NCBI GenBank assembly: GCA_963971225.1
Contig: OZ020267.1
Coordinates: 30,953,798-31,017,797 of the forward strand
Source of the DNA: Melieria omissa
Lineage: Eukaryota > Arthropoda > Insecta > Diptera > Ulidiidae
Direction of reading: 5' to 3'
Length of the DNA stretch: 64,000 nucleotides
This document shows positions 46,354 through 57,599 of this stretch, in pieces. Made by a program: the position numbers and the translations under genes. Positions within the stretch are counted from its first letter, which is position 1. Each line of letters begins with the position of its first letter. The notes below the pieces were generated by a model. That model saw only the letters and a program-made list of their open reading frames with translations, searched no databases and had not been told where the DNA came from.

Positions 46354-47835
46354 CCCATGTTTTGCCTTGTTAGAACCAAGATTTAAAAATTTCCGTCTAA
46401 GCGAAGGTTTATTTTTTTTTAATTTCATGTTTGTAGTCAGTCAGTGACGACAAACTATCACATATATATAGATTAGTTCTTAAAATTTAATATAAAAAAT
46501 GTAATCAAGTCAATTTAGTTGACTTAATTTCACACTCAACTTTAAGCCAAACATTTTCAACACATATTTTCCGTAACGGTTTTATTATAGAAATTTATGC
46601 ACCTTAAGTTCAAAGTTATGGCGGAGCAGTGCTTTCACACAGCACAGCAGTCATGCCATGCTGTCAGTGTGCGTCATATCAACACAGCCGCACCAGCAGC
46701 GACGCCATCATCAGCAGCATAGTTCACACATTTTCCTTCGATATGCGCCGCCTCCCTGTTTTCACTCGCATGCTGGACTTTTTAAGTAAAGTTTTTGTAC
46801 TCATTTTGCTTTTGTTTTGTTTTGTTATGTTTGCTGTACGCAGCTGTCAGCGCACTTAATGTATTCACACCATGCACGTACGTGTTCGCCCCCACACCCC
46901 CTTCACCAGTTCGCGCTCGTCAAACCCGCTTCTGTACAAAACTTTGCACAGGACGTCGAAATGCACGAAGAAGGAGCAAGAACGCCGAATGGCTTAGGGG
47001 GGAGAAAAAAAATTAAATGAGCACATTTGTGGCAGCCACATAAATTATTCATAATGGCAACTGGCGCTGACACACCGTGCGCCAGCTGACGAGTGTCGGA
47101 CGCCTAATTAAATTGCCCAGCAATTTGGCAAAAACTATTTCGCACAGCAAGTCCCGGCAATTCACTAATCGCGTCAGCGCGCGGATAAGCAATCGACCCA
47201 TGTGCCACTGCGGCTCGATTTCGCATTGGGGTTTTTGCTGCTACTGTGTGCAGCGGAAATTAAGCGTCATGCCGCCGAGGCGAACACAGCGCTCGCTGCA
47301 CTGATTTACAGATTTTCACGGTATTGATTGCATACATTTCCCTGTTATTGTTCATACTTGCATTATTATTCATAGCGCCATAATTATATTTAGCGATTTT
47401 CAACAAGCTTAAGTCCTGCATGAATGCCATTTTCATTTACATGCTTGCATGCAATTTTACTACTAATAACAGGCAGAAATACATAAATATTAGGTCATTC
47501 GGTTAGTGATTCAGTTTTAGAAAGTTTGAAGCCACAGTGAAAATATAAAAGAGGTCAAATTTGTCTGTGTGCGATTGTAGTAGAAAGTAGTGTCCAACCG
47601 AAACTGAATTTTTAGGAATAAACCGCAGTTTCAAGTTAACTAACTTCGACTATAAACAGGACTATTTAAAAATAATTATAACACATCTTTTGCGAGCATA
47701 ACTGATTTCTTTTATTCAAAATTATACTCAAAGAGCTCAATATGGCAATTTGCATGGTTTGAAAACATGTTGAAAAAGTGTTTTAGATAGTCCGGAATGT
47801 CTTTTAAATAGCTTCTATGTTCATCTTCAAATCGC
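46354..47835. other. Unique DNA
   Basis: No gene recognised. 46620-47310 is GC-richer with short unsupported frames. Confidence 0.4.
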
Positions 47836-47839
47836 TTTT

Positions 47840-49235
47840 CTTTCATTAAAAAATGCACTTCTCCGAAAAGGTAAAAGCAGCAGCTGTGCCAAATAAAACA
47901 AATACGAGAAATGGTTAGTTGATTAAAATGCAGTTTTTATTTAAAAAAATCAGTCACAAGTGTCCATCGATAAGAGCAATTTTTGTTCGTCAGTTCGTCG
48001 TTGATACAAGTTGAGTTTTGAGTTGAGTTGAGTTGAGTTTTCAGTGGCCCAAATGTTGGATTGAAAAGCGTTAAAATTTTGTTTGAATATGTTTACATCT
48101 AATTTGAGAAATTTCAATGAAGATTTAGCTGTTCGTTGAATTATTCACGCACAATTTTAATAAAATCTGCAGTGATCATAGATTTCGCTTAGCCCACAGG
48201 TTGGTCATCATTTATGTCTTTATAACCGTTTTTAGATCACGTTTACTATTTACATAGAAATTCTGCTGCGAGATAAATAATTATTAACATAAATTTGAGA
48301 CATCAATAGAAATGTTGGGGTAAAAGTTTTACCAAATCAAAAATACTAAATTAGAAAAATGTATTATTAAAAATATTGGCTCATCGCTCGATGACACTAA
48401 CATACTCTCACTTCAGATGCAATAACTGCGCTTCCAATGAATTGCCATGAAATTTTGATTTGAACTCAGAAAGAGAGAGAGATGTACCTTTCCAATCCCC
48501 TCAAACAATCCTCAAAAGTCTGGTTTAATTTAGAACTCACCTCGTATGATCAATCAGGGGATAAATAATTGTCAGCATAACATCTTATTGTCATGCAAAT
48601 TTGATTTCAAATCAGAAAAAATGTAGCTTTCCAATTCCCTCAATCATCAAAAGTCTTTATTAATTTATCCATCAGGGGATAAACAATTATCAACATAAAC
48701 TTGATTCATCAATAGAAATGCTAAGTTTATAGTTTTACCAAGTTTAAAACAAAACTTAATATTGGCTCTTTGTATCAGTGATACAAACATAATGTCACTT
48801 CAGAAGCAATAACTCTGCTTCCAAAGAACCCAATGTCTTGAAATTATGACTTGAAATCGGGCAAAGATGTGACTTACCAATACCACCACAGTACCCTAAA
48901 AAATCCTGTTTAATCTAGTTCATTGTTTTATTAATCCATTGTTTAAAAGTTCAAAGTTTTACCAACTTAAAACAAAATTCAATATTTGCTTTTAGTTTTA
49001 AGCTCATTTTTGTATCGATGACACAAACTTAATGTCACTTCAAACGCAATAACTGCGCTTCCAGTGAACCAAATGTTAGGAATCTTGACTGGAAATGGGG
49101 AAAATAAATGCATTTTACTGTGGCATTAAAAAAAGATTCGTTTCATTCAAATAGTTGACTGAAATCAATATTTAAAAAAAGATTCGTTAAAAAAGATTGG
49201 TTAGAAAAGATTCGTTTTATTCAAATAATTGCGGA
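47840..49235. repeat. Decayed dispersed repeat with internal repeats
   Basis: It starts with the 17.96 kb repeat (AATGCACTTCTCCGAAAAGG). GAGTT pentamers follow at 48010-48038. A unit with ATCAACATAAACTTGA, then GTCACTTCA..GCAATAACTGCGCTTCC, recurs near 48270, 48680 and 48950. The GTCACTTC...GCAATAACT phrase also occurs at 236-258, in the non-coding part of the mariner at the left edge, so this may be non-autonomous mariner-related DNA. Confidence 0.6.
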
Positions 49236-49527
49236 CACCGTGGAGCCGAGTATGCGGTCGAACAAAGATTAGATCTCTACTAAAGAGCTGCACAAAAGGT
49301 TCTATTGGGCACACTTCACTACTGCACAGTACTGTCAGGTACTGTACTTCATTGTCGCGTTGACAGCGAATTCAAATGCTCAATAGTTCTATTCAACAAC
49401 AAAGTAAGCACTGCATCATTCGAAAACCTTTTCGCTGCAGCATCGACAGTGCTTGTGTTCTGTTGTGAAACAACACATCAAAACAGAAAGCTATAATGAG
49501 GTTAAGTAACGGTAAATCACAGCAAGC

Positions 49528-49605
49528 ACACCGAGTGAAGCAGAACTTCTACTTCACACCGAGTGAAACAGAACTTCTACTTCACACCAAGTGAAACAGA
49601 TTTAA
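49528..49605 (+). repeat. 28-bp minisatellite inside hAT element
   Basis: ACACCGAGTGAAGCAGAACT units start at 49528, 49556 and 49584. The last is incomplete. Confidence 0.85.
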
Positions 49606-49756
49606 TAAGTAACGAAAAAACATGTTTAAACCTGCGTTTTTTTACATTAATGTTGTTGTAATGCTTGAAATGCAGCCCAGATTCCATATACCATAAAATA
49701 CCAAAAACAAACATCAGCTACTCCGATCATGCAAAACAAAACACCATATGCTTGAA

Positions 49757-49850
49757 AATGTTCTACTTCAGTGCGTCACTTCAGTGTTGTTCTACTTCAG
49801 TGTTGTTCTACTTCAATATTGTTCTACTTCAGTGTTGTTCTATACTTCAA
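49757..49850 (+). repeat. 16-bp minisatellite inside hAT element
   Basis: TTCTACTTCAGTGTTG recurs about four to five times with minor changes. Confidence 0.85.
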
Positions 49851-50029
49851 GGTGCTTGAAGTTCTATTGTCGTTTCATGCAGTATTCGTATGAATATTAA
49901 AAGCTTTCTTCACTGCAGTGCTTGTTTTGTAGTGAAAGTGTAGAAGAGCGACAGTATTTGAAAGCACAGCGATGGCTCGCAAGTAATTTTTATAGTGCTT
50001 GCGCCGCTCTTTAGTCTCTACTACAGGTC

Positions 50030-50620
50030 TCTGGTAGATAATGTTTTCAGATGTGTGTCTTCCACAGAGCCAGTTGGCTCTGTTTCCTATAATTTATATT
50101 CTTACTGAATTAATGCTATTAAATTGAAAATAATTCTCTCTATTACTCATGGAACAGAAAGCTTTTTTTGAAGCTATTCACTCATTCTGGCAAAATTTCA
50201 ATTAATTTTGGTGATCAAACTTTTTTAAAGCCCTATACTCTCGAGTAAAAAAAAAATAAGGAAAAACAACTATCACTACCATACAGTGTTCTCTCTATAT
50301 TTTTAACCATTTTAATCTTTAACGCCGATTGTTACATAAATTGTTACTTTTTGCAACTTGTGGTGTTTGAAAGAAGGAATTTTCATTTTCATTTTTTAGT
50401 TTCGTATTTATTAACTAATATTACTTGACATTTTTCCAATGGTTTCAATCGTTCATAAACTGTTGTGTTGGTTTGAGCTTTTCACTTTTTTACAGTATAA
50501 TTTTTTTAAACAACTTTCAACTATTGATCGCAGTAAAACTTTGGGAAGCGTCAAACGTTTGTTGTTTACTCCAACATAGCTTTTAACCTTCGCATAAAAA
50601 TGCTCGATTTGTCTAATTCG
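50030..50620. other. Unannotated AT-rich DNA
   Basis: Nothing recognised. Confidence 0.4.
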
Positions 50621-50625
50621 ATTTG

Positions 50626-51151
50626 TCTAATTTCGACCCCAAAGTAGCCTCAGGGCAACTTTACCGGAGCAACTTCATGAAAAATTGTCATCTTATAGCA
50701 AAAGCTACAATTGATTTATGGGTTTAATTTAAATAGGCACCAACAAATTAATAGTTTTCGAAGTGAATTCAAAGCAAATCACAAACATTTTACTGTTATC
50801 CCCACAATAATTTTCAATAACTTGCAGCGATATCAGGGAAAGTTTGTGTTCTAATTGAAGTCTACGAATTGGGCGCGTTCGATCAGAACTCTGTTTCTTT
50901 AATAATGGTTAAATAAAATCAAAAAGTGATAATTTTGTATTTTTCCATAAATATTAAATAATGTTTCCGTAGTTAAAAAATATTGATACAAAATGCATTT
51001 AACCCGTTTTAAGCTAAAATTTTTCAAAAGTAAACTAGCTCTAGAAATCTAACAGAGAGGCGTGGTACACTTCTTAGACAAGTGTTTCATGATTTACAGA
51101 CCAAAAAGTAATATCAAGACACAGGGTAAAATTTGGGGTCGAAAGGGTTAA
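50626..51151 (+). mobile_element. TTAA element, CCCTTTCGACCCC family, unoccupied copy
   Basis: The right end TTGGGGTCGAAAGGGTTAA (TTAA at 51148-51151) is intact. The left end is partly decayed (TTTCGACCCC). It aligns along its whole length with 28625-29743 but lacks both nested insertions, so it preserves their empty TTAA sites at 50729 and 50899. Confidence 0.85.
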
Positions 51152-53385
51152 TAACACCCTGTATTGATACAATTTCTCGCATAATGCTATTAAATTCTGT
51201 ACAAACTATTATCACCTATAAGCCGATTGCGCATTACTTATGGCATATCCCAATGGGCCCACATGACGCATGAGTAATTAATAATGTTACGTATACGTCA
51301 CATTGGAAATTTTAGCAAATTAAAATTTATATTAAAGCATGCGAAGCGCAAAAAGTGCGCGCGCGCGCTCTATCGCTGCGCTGCTGCAGATAATCGCATC
51401 AATTTAAATCCACTGCATCATCAATATGCATTAAAATGCTTTCATTTATTACGGCGACAGTAATCGCATTTCGTGTGAACGTGTTCAAGCCATCCGCCGC
51501 CCAACGCCCACGCCCCGACCTTAGTCCTCGCTCAGAGCCAGTTAAGCATTCATGGCTGCCTTCAGCGTCTCACTACATAACCTTAACCGGCTCGAAGCAA
51601 CAATAATGACGTGACGTGAGGTGAGGTGAGGCAATCTCACCCCCTCACACTCACCCATATTCGAATAACGTGCATTGAGTATCTTTCGTTGTATTGTTAG
51701 ATATTCTGTAGAACCCTGCTTGCTGACTGGCTGCTGCTCGGTTATTTATAACGCAATTATGCGGATTTATGACTGACTGCAGTCGCCGCGCCGGCCGAGT
51801 TGCTTTCATTTGCCGCGCATGCCATCTGTGCGGCATTTATTAACCATTTCTCAATGCGGAATCGCATTCATTACGCGGCTATCATTGCTGTCATCATCGT
51901 CAACAGCAGCAGCAGATGCGAGCGTCTCGCAGCGGAAGTTGCGCTTACAAGTGCCCCCTGCCAAGCTGTCACGCTGGCTATTTCCATGGAAGCGTTCATC
52001 ACCTCGGTTGGCAGCTCATTTTCTACGCCGCATCTACTAATAATTACTCATGCTTTTGTCATGCGCCCCGTCAGCTGGCGAGTGAGTCGTACACCGCGCG
52101 CTCAATTGATTCAATTGATCCCTATTAAGTGCGCCATGGTTGTTGTATTTGTTGTTGCTACTATTTGCAGCCATCACTGTCACTGTCACTGCAACAGACA
52201 ACCAAACAAAATCAATTCAAAAATGGCATTTTTACACTCTCGCACACACACACACACACACGCACACATGTACGAATTAATGAGAGGAATGAGCTAAACT
52301 TGTTCAACTTCCCCCCACGCGCTTCATTCACGCCACATTCGCCCACCCGCTGCGCGACCCCGCGAACAGCATCAACACCAATTTTACAGCCGCTCTTTGC
52401 CGCCGGACGGCTTCGCATTAACGACGGCCACTGCGAATCTCATCGCGTGCCTGCGTCAACTACCCCATTAACTGGTCGCATTTAATGGCCTTTTGTGGCC
52501 GCGACGGCGTCAGGCGGCGGCAGCGTTATTGTTGTCGTGGGCGCCTTCATTGTCGTCTTCGCTGTCCCGTAGTGGTATCGCGTTCGAATTAAAACGGAGG
52601 GCGGTTTGTGTTTAATTTTTGCCGCACCACTGCCTGCACAACATTAACGGCGCACCACGAGTCACCGCCATCGCCATCGCCACCATCAACTTTGGCACGC
52701 ACCATTGCCACTGACATGGCCGGCGTTATCGTTTGCGCATTCACGCCTTCTCTGAGCGCCCAATCGTCCAATCGCCTTCGGCCTCGGCTACGTCAACCCT
52801 AACCGCAGCCGGTCCGGCGATGACTCAATTGCACTGTGTCGCACTCTTGCGGTCAGTGGACGGACAGCGGCCACATAGCGACCAGCGAACCGCTGCTGTA
52901 CGCACTGACATGCCGACATGTCAATGTTGTTGCTTTTGTTGTTGTGTTTGCGTTAAAATTTTGCTTTTGACACATTAAACAAGTTCTCGAGCGGTTGCGG
53001 TCGCAGTCGCAATGTGTGTGAATTCTTCATATTTGAGTTGGAAATTTTGTATGCTGTACACATCTCACAAAAAGCCATTATGTGCGTGTACGTGTGCGTG
53101 TGATTGCGTGTACTTGTGTGTATGTGTGTGCTGGTTTGCTTTGCTTAATTCTCAGCACTCATCAACATTGCGTAAACGTGCACGTCATCAGCGCAATTAA
53201 GTAAGAAATTTTGACACTTGTTTATGCTGTTTTGCTTTCATAAGTGTTTTCAGTTTTTCATGTTGCAATTAGTACATGAAATTGTTTTTATTTTAATAAT
53301 TTTCTTAAAAAATTAATAACTTTTTTTCCTTATAAAATCTGTTGATTGAGACAAATCTATTAAAAATGTATGGTATGTGTGTATA
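51152..53385. other. Unique DNA, GC-richer in part
   Basis: No gene recognised. GTGAG pentamers lie at 51614-51630 and a CA run at 52242-52265. 51480-52980 is GC- and CpG-richer, but its 60-165-codon frames overlap on several frames and show no domain. 53080-53130 is GT-rich. Confidence 0.4.
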
Positions 53386-53389
53386 CAAT

Positions 53390-53948
53390 TTTGGTTTGGT
53401 AGCATCTGGTACACAAGCTGACCCTAGCACCAGGAATAGTCGGTTTTGGCATTGATGTTGATGGCATAGCGGGGTATTTTCCCCTCTTAGGGTTTTAGTA
53501 GAATATACATTTTTCATCCCCAGTCACAATTCGATGTAAAAACCCTTTCTTTTTTGCCTTTGAACCAACTGCTTGCAAGTGGAAAATCGCCTTTCAACAT
53601 CTCTTGGTTTCAGTTCATAAGGCACCCAATGGCTTTGCTTTTGAATCATTCCCATGGATTTCAATTGCACAAAGATTGTTGATTGAAATGTCTTTGTTTC
53701 AATTCATAAGGTACCTAATTGCCTTCCTTTTGGGATGATTCCCATTGATTACAATCGTACAAAGATTATTTGTTATGTCACTCCTAAGGATTCTGCAAAG
53801 CTCCTCTTGCGTTTTACTCGCATCTTCATCGAGTAGTGCCTGCAATTCTTTGTTTTCGAATTCCTTTGGCTGCCCAAAGCGAAGTTTGTTTTCAGCGTTG
53901 AAATCACAATTTTTGAAACGTCGGAACCGACTTCCACAAGCACTCAAT
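53390..53948 (-). mobile_element. Mariner transposase fossil with internal duplication
   Basis: The minus strand reads FRRFKNCDFNAENKLRFGQPKEFENKELQALLDEDASKTQEEL (residues joined over the N-terminal domain; key motifs RFK..DF and TQEEL). Further on it reads MGMIQKQSHWVPYELKPRDVERRF, then, after a frame-shift, FLHRIVTGDEK (first catalytic Asp) and a SWGKPGH-like remnant near 53460. The MGMIQKQ...YELK segment is duplicated 89 bp apart (53614 and 53703). It is non-functional. The start is cut off by the foldback element next to it. Confidence 0.85.
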
Positions 53949-53950
53949 CT

Positions 53951-54314
53951 GCTTCAGTTGCACTTTTTTCCCAATAAAAGCAGAAAACTAAAATCTCCCA
54001 CAAATGCTACTTAACCCTTTCAGTCACAATGTCCAATATATTGGACTACAGCCCATACAATTCATACAGAACGGGTTTATTTTCATGTCGGAAAGGGTTA
54101 ATTGACCCAAAGTTGGACATTTTCGACAGTCAAAAAAATATTTTTTTTTGCTTGAGCCTCACTTTTTTTCAATTAAAGCAGAGATGTCCCAAAAATGGTG
54201 CTTAAATGATTTTAAGTGGGAAAATACCGAATATGTCCAACTTTGGGTCAATTAATCACCATTTGTGGGACATTTTAGTTTTCTGCTTTTATTGGAAAAA
54301 AGTGGAGCTGAAGC
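53951..54314. mobile_element. Foldback element with inserted 83-bp MITE
   Basis: The left arm (GCTTCAGTTGCACTTTTTTC, AAAAGCAGAAAACTAAAAT) pairs with the right arm ending at 54314. TTGACCCAAAGTTGGACAT pairs with ATGTCCAACTTTGGGTCAA. The left arm is split by the 83-bp MITE at a TTAA; the right arm keeps the intact ATTAATCACC counterpart. Confidence 0.85.
54011..54101 (-). mobile_element. 83-bp TTAA MITE, copy C (nested)
   Basis: TTAA at 54011-54014 and 54098-54101 flank the reverse complement of copies A and B, with no difference that I can see. The opposite foldback arm preserves the empty TTAA (54252-54255). Confidence 0.92.
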
Positions 54315-54383
54315 ACATCTAATATGGCTTTGAGACAGTAAAAAAATAATATGTTATATATTTTAAATATTAGATGAATATTT

Positions 54384-54470
54384 TTTACAGACGTCTTTGA
54401 TGACCTCTCTGGAACCATCGACATCAGCTGTCACTATGAACCACTCACAATAGTCAAAGCCATCTTTGAA
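54384..54470 (-). repeat. Segment shared with Tc1 fossil tail
   Basis: The reverse complement reads TGACTATTGTGAGTGGTTCA, then TGGTTCCAGAGAGGT, matching 40205-40270. Both copies keep an open frame reading DYCEWFI.TAD..GSREV. Its origin is unknown to me. Confidence 0.65.
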
Positions 54471-54599
54471 AATGGACCTTACTAATTTCTACTTTTAATA
54501 TGTAAACGGACCTAACTAATTTCTACTATTAATATGTGAAAACAATTGGAAGAATTCTAGTCAGTCTTGACTTGACTTGGCTAGAGTTGCCATGAGCAT

Positions 54600-55700
54600 T
54601 CAATTCTATATTCCTAATTCCTATATTTCTATGAGCTTCACCAAAGCTAGAGAACTATGGATCGTGAAATGTTTCTCTGCAGACACAAAAGCCTTGTAGT
54701 CTAAATTAGTTGCAAAAATGAACAAAATCTTTCAGTGGTACTTGACTTCACTGATCTATACATCTGTCTAATAGGAGGTTTTTCGAACAATCGACCCAAT
54801 CTTTAGTTAGTTCTATGCGTTTCACTATATTTTTGTGCCTATTCAGCTCTTACAGCTCGTTGTTTCATTGGTTACAACAGTCATCTCCTAAACCAAGAGA
54901 ACCACAGATCCTGCAGTATTTCTCTACTCTGCTTTACTCTACTCTACTCTACTCTACTCTACTCTACTCTACTCTACTCTACTCTACTCTACACTACTCT
55001 ATTCTACTCTATTCTACTCTACTCTACTCTACTCTACTCAATTCTATTCTACTCTATCTACTCAATTCTATTCTACTCTATCTACTCTACTTTACTCTTT
55101 GTCTAATTAGTTGTAAAACCAACCAACTGATTCAGTTGCTCTTGACTTCAGTGATTTTAACGTCTGTCGAGTAGGAGATTTCTACCCGCCCTGTAGTTCT
55201 ATGTGCTTCACTTTTTCCTATTCTTATTCAGCCCTACAGCTCGCTCTTCCATCGGTTGCAATACTCATCTCCCACACAAAAAAGATCACGAAATCTTCAG
55301 CATATCTCTGCAGACACAAAAACCTTGCAGTTTCAATTACTTAGAAACCAAATTCAAAACTGACTTTCACAGTCCAAACGCTTTAAACTACCGCAAACTT
55401 GTCACGAAGTCTGATGAAACGGAACAGCTCGTTTCGTTCCAGCAGCATCGCTTCTTCTTCTTCTACAGCTCGATGTTCCATCCATCGCCGTACTAATCTC
55501 TTCTACACCAAAAGTGCCGCAGATCCTTCAGTCTTTCTCTGTAGACACAAAAAAAACCTTGCAGCCTTAATTAGTTGCAAAACCAATTCAAAAATGACTT
55601 TGCGCTTTTAACTACCGCAAACTTGACATCAAGTCCAATGAAACGGAACAGCGCCTTTCGTTCCGGCAGCATCACAATTAAAAAACTTGTGCAAATAAAT
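54600..55700. repeat. Diverged tandem array, about 235-bp unit
   Basis: Units share GCAGACACAAAAACCTTG, TTAATTAGTTGCAAAACC, TACAGCTCG and CATCTCC segments. The CCTTG...TTAGTTG block lies at about 54690, 55100 (partial), 55320 and 55550. The second unit is interrupted by the (TCTAC)n run. Confidence 0.7.
54921..55096 (+). repeat. (TCTAC)n pentanucleotide run
   Basis: About 35 pentamers, pure at first and then mixed with ATTCT and CAATT variants. It lies where the neighbouring units have TTTCTCTGCAGACAC. Confidence 0.95.
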
Positions 55701-57470
55701 TTTCCATTCTGTTTGCTGTCTTTGCCGAAAAGTGTCAAACTCTTAAGTGGCGCTGGCGCCCAGCACGCACTCAGTCGAGTGTTGGCTGGCGCTGAACGTG
55801 AGCAAATGGTTGAATGACTGATTGGCTGTCCGCATGCGCCAACAAATGCTGTGCCATGGAATTTAATAACGGCACTGCGGGGCCAACGTTCCAACAATGA
55901 CGCCACCGGCGGCCATAAAGCTATGCGCTCACATTTACTTAGCTCTCAATTGTGTTCGCACTGGCGCTCCATATGTCGTAATACTTGCGCCAAAATTCTG
56001 CACATACATTCAGGCAGCCATAATTACGTATACGCTCCGAGCGCCGGCTGGCAATGCCGCTTTGTCTTTTGGGCATATTTAAAATTTCACTGGCACAGTG
56101 CCACAGTCTCATTCGTGGGGCGTGCAGGATTTTGCGGTTTGCAATTAGTGCAGACGCACTCACGCGCATGCGCGCGCTTGACCCCAATTACAACCGACCG
56201 ACCGAATGAATGAGTGAATGAATGTATGAAAGAAATGCGAATCAATTTTCTGGCCAACGCGTAGAACAATTTAATTTACAGGCGATTTGTTGCTCGCCTT
56301 TTGTGCGCTTATTTTAATTGCGATTTTATCTGTGCAATTGTAGTTTTTCTTAATTTTTTTGTTGTTGCACATTTCATTAAAATTTCAGCAGCAACAGGGA
56401 ACAATAACAAAAACAAAAAAATGGCAAAACTAACAAAGTGCTGGCAAATTTATTGCCCAAATGCGCGCTGCATACACGCTTCCAAACACACACTCACACA
56501 TATGTACATACTTACTACAGTGTAATTGCATTAGCTGCCGCCCCTCTGTCCGCTTGTCGCACTACACTTTTGTAGTGTTTCCGCATAGTGCTTTTTGCTG
56601 CTTTGTTGCGCCCATTGTGCCCCTTTTGGTCTATCGATTTTTTTCACGTTTACTCTCTTCCGTTCGCGCACACTGCATTTCGCACACTGACAATCATTTT
56701 ACATTTAGCACAACCCCACCCACCCACTGCCTCGTCGTTTTGGCATTCATTCGAATGCAATCTGCCTATTACTGGCCGACCTGGCTCGGCTCCGCTTTTG
56801 GTAGTGCCGCCTGCAAGTGTGTGTGTGTGTGTGTGTACGTTTGTGGTTGGCGTGCAATCTACACTGAAATTAAAGTGCAAACAAACAGCGACGTGCAGCA
56901 GTCGCGCGTTCGCAAAATATGGTGTGTTGGAAACAAGTGGTAAATGTTGCGTTGCTTGCATGTCAAGCAGCAACATGTCGACATGCCGAGCTCAGCTGCT
57001 GCTGGCAGACACACGCGAATCTTGCACTCACACACACACACACTCACACTTGCACTTATACGCACGCAAACTCGCCTGGTTACTGCAATTTTGTTGAACT
57101 AACGAAAATTTTACACCAATTGACATTAGTTTGGTAAATGGCAAAAAACGACCCGTTCGCTCGCTCGGCATGTTCAAGCTTATTAACGCTCGATGGCGCA
57201 AATATTGAGTTTTATAAAGGATTTGTGATTTTTCAATTATTTTTTTAATTTCCAAATCTGCAATAATGTGTGAAATTGAGCAGAACTGATGATTGACATA
57301 ATTTTGTAGCTCATACGAGCAAAGTAACTTTGGTTAAAGCAATGGGGAAAAATTGCAACAAGTCTCAGTTGTTGACTAACTTAAACCGTTCACTGCTACT
57401 TGTAGTTTCATATTAACATTAAATGTTGTAGAAATCTTTTGAATGGGACCATCAGTTGATTTAAATACAC
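55701..57470. other. Unique DNA with microsatellites
   Basis: No gene recognised. A GT run lies at 56817-56836 and CA repeats at 57027-57047. Frames up to 169 codons (56588-57097) overlap others on both strands and lack a known domain. Confidence 0.4.
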
Positions 57471-57599
57471 ATAGATGAAGGGTAGTTGAAAAGAAAATTA
57501 GTATTTTTGCATAGAATTTAAGGTTTCCTTCCTTCGATTTAAGTCCAATATTCACCGTTCTTCTTTACTTAATACCAGGTTTGGACTAAGAAGTGAATG

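Larger units (their letters stand above)
49273..50021. mobile_element. hAT (Ac-type) non-autonomous element, 733 bp
   Basis: Ends TAAAGAGCTGCACAA (49281) and TTGCGCCGCTCTTTA (to 50013) are inverted repeats with two mismatches. Flanks ATCTCTAC and GTCTCTAC are an 8-bp duplication with one mismatch, fitting the nTnnnnAn preference of Ac-type hAT elements. The interior is full of ACTTCA motifs in two minisatellites (49528-49605 and 49757-49850). No transposase. Confidence 0.85.

Noticed and set aside
56588..57097. 169-codon open frame
   Set aside because: Crosses GT and CA microsatellites and overlaps several equally long frames on both strands.
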